In this document: one piece after another, positions 23,915 through 29,231 of the stretch
How positions within the stretch are numbered: the first letter of the stretch is position 1
Layout: each line of letters starts with the position of its first letter
Source: DSUN01 sp035527715
GTDB taxonomy: Bacteria > Planctomycetota > PUPC01 > DSUN01
Length of the DNA: 29,231 nucleotides
Direction of reading: 5' to 3'
Assembly: GCA_035527715.1 (NCBI GenBank)
Contig: DATKZY010000015.1
Coordinates: 1 to 29,231 of the forward strand
Notes under the pieces: generated by a model
The model's database searches: none
Seen by the model: only the letters and a program-made list of their open reading frames with translations
What the model was told of the DNA's origin: nothing
Made by a program: the position numbers and the translations under genes

Positions 23915-24694
23915 TCAGATCTGCGAGTACGCGGTTGGCTCGAGGATCAGGTTGGTAATGGTCGAGACGGTGTCCTTGTACTGCGGGTCATTCTTCAGTT
24001 TGTTCCAGTCGGGGTGGGCGAGGAACCTGGCCCAGGCGGCCTTCTGCGCCGCCTCGTCGTCGAAGCCGAGCATGTAGGTGAGGTTCGGCATCTTCGAGCC
24101 GTAGAGGGTCTGGCCGAAGAAGACCGGGGGCATGGCCACGCGGCGGAAGAGGTCAATCTCGCCCCCGGCGTTGAACATTTCGATCTTCTTGAGGGCCTTG
24201 GCGGCGCTGTGGCTCTCGTAGGTGCGGAGCTGGAAGACGCGCGTCTCCTTCTTCGTCGGCACTTCGACCTTCGGCACGCCGTCGAAGGCGAGCATCAGCC
24301 AGGTCTCGACCCGCTTGAACGTCGGCTCGGCCTTCGGCGGGTCGAGGAACGCCGCCGCCGCCTTCGCGAACTCGGCGTCGGCCAGCAGCCGCTGCTCGCT
24401 CGTCACGGCCGAATCCGCCGTCTTGTGCGGCAGGAGCACGAAGATGCCCGGGGTCTTCTCGTCCGTCATCGCGAACGCGCCGACCGGCTGGATGCCGAGC
24501 CGGTTCCACGCGGGGACGGCGAGTGCCAGGAAGTCGTCGAGCCGCTTGCGCATCGCGCCGGGCTCGTAGTGATAGAGCCTCAGTTCCAGGAACTCTTTCG
24601 CCGCCCCGGCCGGCGCCTCCGCGCCCGCGGCCGCGCCGCCCGCCGCAACCACGCCCGCCGCACACGAGGCGCCCAGGAAATCCCGCCTCCTCAT
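23915..24694 (-). CDS. Tat-exported NIPSNAP family protein
   Basis: 259 residues from ATG 24694, with AAGGAG upstream on its strand; the frame is open far upstream but lacks a site. MRRRDFLGASCAAGVVAAGG is a twin-arginine signal peptide. Two ferredoxin-like NIPSNAP repeats follow: LELRLYHYEPGAMRKRL (about residue 35) and RVFQLRTYESHSAAKALKKIEMFN (about 145), ending PNLTYMLGFDDEAAQ...FLAHPDWNKLKNDPQY. Exported NIPSNAP proteins are common in Planctomycetes and Verrucomicrobia; their biochemical role is not established. It has its own promoter and is followed by a palindromic element. Confidence 0.9.
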   Translation of the reverse strand: MRRRDFLGASCAAGVVAAGGAAAGAEAPAGAAKEFLELRLYHYEPGAMRKRLDDFLALAVPAWNRLGIQPVGAFAMTDEKTPGIFVLLPHKTADSAVTSEQRLLADAEFAKAAAAFLDPPKAEPTFKRVETWLMLAFDGVPKVEVPTKKETRVFQLRTYESHSAAKALKKIEMFNAGGEIDLFRRVAMPPVFFGQTLYGSKMPNLTYMLGFDDEAAQKAAWARFLAHPDWNKLKNDPQYKDTVSTITNLILEPTAYSQI

Positions 24695-25040
24695 CGCCTG
24701 CTCTCCTTCCATGCACCGTGATGGACACATCGCACGCGAACGCCAGCAGTATAGCCCAGAGCACATGAATTGCAAGAGGCGGTCAGAACATCTGTTGCCC
24801 GCAGGGCGAGGCGTCCTGCCCCGCAGTGTGGACGCGTGTATGGCAATCCAACACACTTCGTGCGAGATGACGAGAGGCCGGCCCATCACAATCTCCCGCA
24901 AGTTGCCTTCCATGCGGCACTTATGGAATCCGGCTGAAAGCGGGCAGGGACCGGCACACGGGTTGCTCATCTCCCGACAGAGGCGAAGCGAGGCGTTGAG
25001 AATGGAACCCAGGAGCCTTCGGGCAGGAAAGGAGATGGCG
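24695..25040. other. 346-base divergent intergenic region
   Basis: Between the NIPSNAP gene (-) and the helical-repeat gene (+). It contains the NIPSNAP promoter and, at 24789-24826, a degenerate copy of part of the palindromic element at 15163-15292 (ATCTGTTG, then GGGCGAGGCGTCCTGCCCCG, against CCTGTTG and GGGCGGGGCGTCTCTGCCCC). The remaining ~200 bases show no convincing gene, RNA or promoter. Confidence 0.5.
24748..24775 (-). promoter_or_regulatory. Sigma70 promoter of the NIPSNAP gene
   Basis: On the minus strand TTGCAA (24775-24770), 16 bases, TATACT (24753-24748), about 53 bases before the start codon. Confidence 0.55.
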
Positions 25041-25817
25041 ATGAGGACGCGGACGTTGGCTGCGGTGGTGGCAATGGCGGTGGCTGCCGTGGCGAGCGCG
25101 GCGGTGCCGAGGCCGCCGCGGGGCAAGGCGCGCGAGGCGCGGCAGCGCGACCGCATCCGAGACGGCATCCGGGACCATTCGCTCACGCCCGCGGAGACGG
25201 CGCGGCTGCGTCAGGAGCAGTTGCGCATCCACGAGATGGCCAGGGACTTCGCGTCCGACGGGGTGGTGACGCCCGCCGAACGGCTGAAGCTGGAGGCGGC
25301 GCAGGACGCGGCCAGCCGCCGTATCGCCAAGGAGAGCAACGACTTGCAGGGCGCGGGCGGCCCCGCCCCGGCCTGGAAGGTGTGGGACCCCGGGGTGAAC
25401 CGGCGACAGTGGAGCCAGCACCTGCGCATCGCCCAGGGGATCGCCTCGGGCGCGCTGACAGCCGAGGAGGCGGGCGAGTTGATCTCGATGGAGGCGAAAA
25501 TCCGCCAGATGGAGCGGGCGATGAAGAGCGACGGGGTGCTGACGGTCGCCGAGCGGAAGGGGCTCCACGCGGCCCTCAATGCCGCGAGCGAGGCGATCTT
25601 CGCGGTCAAGCACGACGAGGAGCATCGGCTTCGCCCCGCCATCGTGAGGCTGGTTGACAGCGACGCCCTGACGCGCGCCGAGGCGAGGCAGCTTTACGCC
25701 CAGGCCGCGCGGCTGCTGGAGATCGTCCGCCTGCTGGGCGGGCCGGGCCTCTCGCCGGAACGACGACTGGCCTTGGAGCAGGAGTTCGCGGCCCTGGCTT
25801 CGCAACTCTTCGACTAG
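25041..25817 (+). CDS. Exported protein with three helical 'DGVxTxxE' repeats
   Basis: 258 residues. ATG 25041 is chosen because AAAGGAG (25028-25034) is 6 bases upstream; an ATG at 25035 is too close. MRTRTLAAVVAMAVAAVASA is a signal peptide. The mature protein has three ~65-residue helical repeats, each with an L-T-x-x-E turn, a central acidic loop and another T/S-x-x-E turn: SLTPAE and SDGVVTPAER; ALTAEE and SDGVLTVAER; ALTRAE and GPGLSPER. Similar exported helical proteins exist in other bacteria without assigned function. The acidic loops recall EF-hand-like sites, but calcium binding is speculative. The third repeat is the most degenerate. Confidence 0.78.
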   Translation: MRTRTLAAVVAMAVAAVASAAVPRPPRGKAREARQRDRIRDGIRDHSLTPAETARLRQEQLRIHEMARDFASDGVVTPAERLKLEAAQDAASRRIAKESNDLQGAGGPAPAWKVWDPGVNRRQWSQHLRIAQGIASGALTAEEAGELISMEAKIRQMERAMKSDGVLTVAERKGLHAALNAASEAIFAVKHDEEHRLRPAIVRLVDSDALTRAEARQLYAQAARLLEIVRLLGGPGLSPERRLALEQEFAALASQLFD

Positions 25818-25846
25818 CCCGCAAGCACCACGCCGTGATGCTCCAG

Positions 25847-25874
25847 GGGCCGGCCGCCGCGAGGCGGCCGGCCC
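25847..25874 (+). terminator. GC-rich terminator-like hairpin
   Basis: GGGCCGGCCGCC (25847-25858), loop GCGA, perfect complement GGCGGCCGGCCC (25863-25874), 30 bases after the helical-repeat stop. TATTCGTT follows; there is no long U-tract. Confidence 0.55.
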
Positions 25875-25966
25875 TATTCGTTGGCCCCTGCACCAAAACG
25901 TCAACTATCCCAGGAGCGGAGAGCTGTTACCACAAGTCTGCCAAGCACTTACAACGCGCCGACCTC

Positions 25967-25983
25967 TTGGCCCGCCGTTTGCT
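25967..25983 (+). promoter_or_regulatory. Sigma54-like -24/-12 promoter
   Basis: TTGGCCCG-CCGT-TTGCT closely matches the sigma54 pattern TTGGCACG-N4-TTGC, with GG at 25969-25970 and GC at 25981-25982 separated by ten bases as required. It would start transcription about 47 bases before the zinc-ribbon gene. No enhancer site was identified. Confidence 0.42.
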
Positions 25984-26040
25984 AGGGTGGACTCAGAAGG
26001 GAAAGCCTGTCCTCAGCAGGAGCTAGCGAGGAGAACTCAA

Positions 26041-26256
26041 GTGGCTGATCCGAGGGCTCTGCGCGTCGAGGCCTGGCAGCACACCTGCCCGCAGTGCGGA
26101 TACGAGAACGGCTTCCACATCAGCTTCCGCAGGCCCGCGCCGGACAAGGCCGGGGGGACGACGGGCGAGGTCGCCGTGTGGCTCATCTGCCCGAGTTGCA
26201 GCGCGCTCTTCGACGTCGGCCTGCGCACCCGGCTCAGCCCGGTGGGAAAGGCCTGA
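26041..26256 (+). CDS. Small zinc-ribbon protein
   Basis: 71 residues from GTG 26041; GAGGAGA lies about 6 bases upstream, while an in-frame upstream ATG at 25987 lacks a site. Two Cys pairs, CPQCG (near residue 16) and CPSC (near residue 52), frame a beta-rich segment and would bind one zinc ion. No other motif is recognised. Such small zinc ribbons often bind nucleic acid or a protein partner. It is transcribed toward the minus-strand gene at 26321. Confidence 0.7.
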   Translation: MADPRALRVEAWQHTCPQCGYENGFHISFRRPAPDKAGGTTGEVAVWLICPSCSALFDVGLRTRLSPVGKA

Positions 26257-26320
26257 GGGCCCGTCGCTCGCCCGGGGCCGCGAGCGGCGTGACCTGCCGC
26301 GTGGTGAGGCGGGTGCTGCG

Positions 26321-27118
26321 TCAACTCAGGTGCGCGTGAGCGGCGGCGTTGAGCTTGCTGAGGAGGTGTGTGGCCTGCCGGTTCCGGGGGTCCAGCTTGC
26401 GGGCCTGCTTGCACAGATCGCGGGCGCGCTCGAACCAGCCGCCCTCGTACAAGCTGCCGGCCGCGGTCACGTAGCCCCTGACGGGGGAGCCGTCGTACAT
26501 CTCGCCGAAGAGCTTCTCGAGGGAGCCGGGGCCGTAGACCGCGTCGAGCAGCCTCTCGTTGTCGAGCAGCATGCGGACGACGAGTGGGTTGTCGCGGTTC
26601 TCGACGAGGACGTGTCGGAGGACGATGGTCGCCTCGCTGAACAGCTCGAGGGCGTAGGCGAACTCGCGCTGGAACATGCGGCGCGAGCGGGCGATGATGC
26701 GCTCGCCCTCCTTGAGAAACGTCTCGACCTGCCGCGGCGCGTCGGGCAGTTGGAGCGACTTGCGCAGGGCGGCGTACTTGGGGGCGTACCGCTCCACCTG
26801 GTAGGCGTTTTCCTTGGTCTTCATGAACTGGTGGAACAGCGAGCCGACCAGGATGTCGAAGAGCACAGCCGTGCTCGCCTCGATCGCCTCGCCGCGCTCC
26901 TGGCTGCGGAAGAGCCAGTGGCACTCCTCCTTGAGCTCGAAGAGCTGACTCTCGACGAACGCGTCGATCTCGGCGAACGGGATGCCGCCGGCATTGGCCC
27001 CCTTGGCGACCATCTCGTCGAGCCGCGCGCGGGCGCGCAGGAAGCGCAGCACCGTCCCGGCCACTCGCTCCTGCTCGTCGCGCTGGCGCCGCAGTTCAGG
27101 TGTCGGCGACACAGCCAT
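26321..27118 (-). CDS. Helical protein of unknown function with TPR-like C-terminus
   Basis: 265 residues from ATG 27118, preceded by GAGGAGGCG on its strand. No signal peptide; mostly alpha-helical and charged, with a long central helix region (VLFDILVGSLFHQFMKTKENAYQVERY) and a C-terminal helix pair resembling a TPR (AAGSLYEGGWFERARDLCKQARKLDPRNRQATHLLSKL). No enzymatic motif is seen. It is probably cytoplasmic and protein-binding. It diverges from thiE and converges on the zinc-ribbon gene. Confidence 0.75.
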   Translation of the reverse strand: MAVSPTPELRRQRDEQERVAGTVLRFLRARARLDEMVAKGANAGGIPFAEIDAFVESQLFELKEECHWLFRSQERGEAIEASTAVLFDILVGSLFHQFMKTKENAYQVERYAPKYAALRKSLQLPDAPRQVETFLKEGERIIARSRRMFQREFAYALELFSEATIVLRHVLVENRDNPLVVRMLLDNERLLDAVYGPGSLEKLFGEMYDGSPVRGYVTAAGSLYEGGWFERARDLCKQARKLDPRNRQATHLLSKLNAAAHAHLS

Positions 27119-27212
27119 CGCCTCCTCTCGCCACGGGGTCTGCCCTCTCTCCCCGGCGGCATCTTACCACAGGCCCGACCCCGAATCAAGCACGGGCCGC
27201 CCCGCCACGCTC

Positions 27213-27241
27213 TTGCACGTCCCACGCCGTTCTGCTACCAT
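27213..27241 (+). promoter_or_regulatory. Promoter positioned for a leaderless thiE transcript
   Basis: TTGCAC (27213-27218), 17 bases, TACCAT (27236-27241), then seven bases to the ATG at 27249. Transcription would begin at the start codon. There is no ribosome site before this ATG and no TPP riboswitch-like sequence in the 130-base gap. Confidence 0.42.
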
Positions 27242-27248
27242 CCTCGCC

Positions 27249-28307
27249 ATGCCTGAGCCTGCGACGCTGAGAATCCTGGACGCGAACGCGAATCGGGCGC
27301 GCGAGGCCCTCCGCGTGGCCGAGGACTACGCGCGCTTCGCCCTCGACTCCGCCCGCCTCGCCGAGGCGTTGAAGACCCTGCGCCACCAACTCCGCGAGCG
27401 GCTCGACGCCTTCGGCGTGCCCCACGAAGCACTCCTCGCTGCCCGCGACACCTCCGGCGACGTGGGGACCGGCCTCTCCACGGAGCCGGAGATGCGGCGC
27501 ACCTCGGTCGCCGACGTGGCGAAGGCCGCCCTCAAGCGCCTCGAAGAGGCCCTCCGCTGCCTCGAGGAGTACGGCAAGACCGTCCGCCCCGACGCCGCAC
27601 GCGGCATCCAGGCCATCCGCTACGCCGCCTACGAACTCGAGCTTCAGCTCTTCAAGCTGCCGCGCGGCCGCCTCGTCCAGGCCCAGCTCTACGTCCTCGT
27701 CGCCCCCGTCGAGGGCCAGGAGATTGACCTCGTCGCCGCCGGCCGCGCCGCGCTCCGCGGCGGGGCCGACATCCTTCAGCTCCGCCACAAGCACGCGCCC
27801 GGTCCACAACTCCTCGCCCTCGCCCGCGAGCTGCGCGAGGCCACCCGCGAACACGACGCGTTGCTGATCATCAACGACCGCCCCGACATCGCCCTCCTCG
27901 CCGACGCCGATGGCGTGCACCTGGGCGCCGACGACCTGCCCATCCGAGCCGCCCGACGCCTCCTCGGCCCCGAGAGGCTCATCGGCGGCACCGCCAACAC
28001 CGTCGCGCTGGCCCAGCAGGCCGAAGCCGAGGGCGCCGACTACCTCGGCTGCGGCGCCGTCTTCCCCAGCCCCACCAAGCCCGACCGCGAGGTCATCGGC
28101 CCGGCGCGGGTCGCCAAGGTCGCCAAAGCCGTCCGCATCCCCGTCTTCGCCATCGGCGGCATCGCCCTCGACAACGTGGCGGAGTTGGCCGCCGCCGGCT
28201 GCGACCGCATCGCCGTCAGTTCCGCCGTCCTGGCCAGCGGCGACATCGAGGCCACCGCCCACGCCCTCAAGCAGCGCCTCCGCGCCGGCCCACAGAAGGA
28301 AAATTGA
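27249..28307 (+). CDS. thiE: ThiD2-ThiE thiamine phosphate synthase fusion
   Basis: 352 residues. The C-terminal ~210 residues are thiamine phosphate synthase, which joins HMP diphosphate and HET phosphate: DILQLRHK, LLIINDRPDIALLADADGVH, LGADDLP, ADYLGCGAVFPSPTKPD and VFAIGGIALDNV are all present. The first ~130 residues (LRILDANANRAREALRVAED, TSVADVAKAALKRLEEALRC, LEEYGK) match ThiD2, a domain known to be fused to ThiE and shown in other bacteria to be an HMP-phosphate kinase. One protein could thus perform two consecutive steps in the cytoplasm. The 3' end reads into a short repeat that provides the stop codon. Confidence 0.92.
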   Translation: MPEPATLRILDANANRAREALRVAEDYARFALDSARLAEALKTLRHQLRERLDAFGVPHEALLAARDTSGDVGTGLSTEPEMRRTSVADVAKAALKRLEEALRCLEEYGKTVRPDAARGIQAIRYAAYELELQLFKLPRGRLVQAQLYVLVAPVEGQEIDLVAAGRAALRGGADILQLRHKHAPGPQLLALARELREATREHDALLIINDRPDIALLADADGVHLGADDLPIRAARRLLGPERLIGGTANTVALAQQAEAEGADYLGCGAVFPSPTKPDREVIGPARVAKVAKAVRIPVFAIGGIALDNVAELAAAGCDRIAVSSAVLASGDIEATAHALKQRLRAGPQKEN

Positions 28308-28325
28308 AAATTGAGGTCTGACCCC
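28299..28325 (+). repeat. AT-rich repeat fragment at the thiE stop codon
   Basis: GAAAATTGAAAATTGAGGTC and the following TGACCCC, low in G+C against its surroundings. The thiE TGA stop lies within it. It resembles half of a palindromic repeat like that at 16748-16817 in style, but no partner arm is visible in the window. Confidence 0.35.
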
Positions 28326-28343
28326 AACCACGGTTTAGCGAGC

Positions 28344-29231
28344 GTGGCAATCGTGATGCTGGCTTCGACATGGGCGTTCGTTGCGTGCGCCGCGGAGAAG
28401 CAGGAGAGCCCCGCAAAGGCGGCGCCTCCGCCGGCACGGGCGACTTTGCCCGCCGGCTACGATCCCGCGCGCCTCGGCGCCGAGCTCCTCGCCGGCGAGT
28501 CGTGGCAGGGCCTGGTCGCCGCCGGCACACCGGACAACGGCTGGGCCAACCTCACCAAGAACGGCAGGTTCTCGATCGGCTCGAGCGCGGTCCCATCGAA
28601 CCCGTCGGTGTTGGGGATCTTCCCGGACCCGCACGGGACGTTCGGGCAAGTGGTTCGGTATCGCACGCCAGCGGGCACGGCGACGACGATCGAGGACCGC
28701 AGGTCCTTCAAACCCTCGGCGCGCGTGTGGGCTCGAGCGACGTTTCTCTTCCGGGGAACCGACCCTGCCGGCTTCACCGCGAAGACGCGCACACCCGGCG
28801 AGTCGGGGACGCTCAAGCTCATCTTCCTCTTTCCGGAGGGGAACAAGACCCGGATGGATTGGGTCCTCACGTCATCGGGCTTCCTCGCGCACGGCTGTTC
28901 GCGGCACGGTAACCCGGCCGCGGTGCAAGCCCCTATGACGAGCTCGGGTGCCGGGGTGCCGCCACCGGAGCCGGCCGGCCCGTGGAAAGGCGTCTACGTG
29001 ACGAGCAAGCCCGCCGGTGCGGCCGCGCACAACGTGCTCACGAGCGGCGACTGGTACGAGTTCGTCCTGAACTACGAGACGACCGGCCCAACGTCCTACA
29101 TCCACAGGTGGTTCCTCCGCAGGCTCACGGTCAACGGTGCCTGGGAGCCGTGGCCGACGCCGGTCTGGGTCGGCTGCGCGACGACGAACGGCACGCCGAA
29201 GCTCTACCACGAGATCTGGCGCACGGGAAAC
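28344..29231 (+). CDS. Exported protein of unknown function, 3' end outside the window
   Basis: The frame is open from GTG 28344 (ATG 28356 is an alternative start) to the last base, at least 296 residues, with no stop. MLASTWAFVACAAEKQESPAKAAPPPA is a short lipoprotein-like signal (VAC) followed by an Ala/Pro linker. The rest looks beta-rich: ELLAGESWQGLVAAG, FGQVVRYRTPAG, ARVWARATFLFRG, TLKLIFLFPEG, YIHRWFLRRLTVNG. No family is recognised; a jelly-roll binding or lyase-like fold is only a guess. Codon choice seems less uniformly C-ending than in thiE, possibly a different history. The frame is clear although the ribosome site is weak. Confidence 0.65.
   Translation, partial: MAIVMLASTWAFVACAAEKQESPAKAAPPPARATLPAGYDPARLGAELLAGESWQGLVAAGTPDNGWANLTKNGRFSIGSSAVPSNPSVLGIFPDPHGTFGQVVRYRTPAGTATTIEDRRSFKPSARVWARATFLFRGTDPAGFTAKTRTPGESGTLKLIFLFPEGNKTRMDWVLTSSGFLAHGCSRHGNPAAVQAPMTSSGAGVPPPEPAGPWKGVYVTSKPAGAAAHNVLTSGDWYEFVLNYETTGPTSYIHRWFLRRLTVNGAWEPWPTPVWVGCATTNGTPKLYHEIWRTGN

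Noticed and set aside
27119..27248. TPP riboswitch before thiE
   Set aside because: No CTGAGA or ACCTGA-type conserved boxes are visible in the 130-base gap.

Overview
The window is about 29 kb of very GC-rich bacterial DNA, roughly two-thirds G+C by eye. It is coding-dense, with no rRNA, tRNA, CRISPR array or recognisable transposase gene. The protein repertoire points to the Planctomycetota or a neighbouring PVC-type lineage: a 'DWPHWRGP'-type beta-propeller fused to a LamG domain, a Tat-exported NIPSNAP protein, a ThiD2-ThiE fusion, PKD and golvesin-type domains, and many short palindromic repeats. That placement is inference; no phylogenetic marker is present.

Layout. (1) 72-2366 (-): exported esterase/transglutaminase-like/TPR protein. 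(2) 2470-9854 (+): a complete dipeptide/oligopeptide-type ABC importer (binding protein, two permeases, two ATPases). It is interrupted by two cassettes, each coding for a GxxExxY-family PD-(D/E)XK nuclease-like protein and bounded by ~33-bp inverted repeats, plus the remnant of a third. The first cassette gene is frameshifted. (3) 9961-13073 (+): exported coiled-coil protein and PQQ-propeller/LamG protein, each with its own likely promoter. (4) 13131-15742 (+): a sigma70-type promoter with a perfect operator-like inverted repeat at the start site drives a Cys-rich MacB/FtsX-type permease, a LolD-type ATPase and, beyond a 130-bp nested palindromic element, a PadR regulator with a CPC motif. 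(5) 15846-20975 (+): a four-gene cluster of a two-cluster ferredoxin, a radical SAM enzyme, a DUF116-polyprenyl synthase fusion and a prenyltransferase-repeat protein. This looks like an uncharacterised isoprenoid-linked pathway. (6) 20968-24694 (-): M23-like/PKD/golvesin-type lipoprotein, a QueG-like iron-sulfur protein and a Tat-exported NIPSNAP protein. (7) 25041-29231: exported three-repeat helical protein, a small zinc-ribbon protein behind a sigma54-like promoter, a helical protein of unknown function (-), ThiD2-ThiE, and the 5' part of an exported protein that leaves the window.

Two things stand out. The first is the GxxExxY cassettes, which behave like small selfish elements settled in the gene junctions of an operon: one has replaced the end of the dppD reading frame, and their right ends supply the DNA just upstream of the next start codons. 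The second is the ferredoxin / radical SAM / DUF116-prenyl synthase / prenyl-repeat cluster. Around both, at least six unrelated palindromic repeat families occupy gene junctions, and in two cases they are translated as part of a protein (a ferredoxin linker and a signal peptide).
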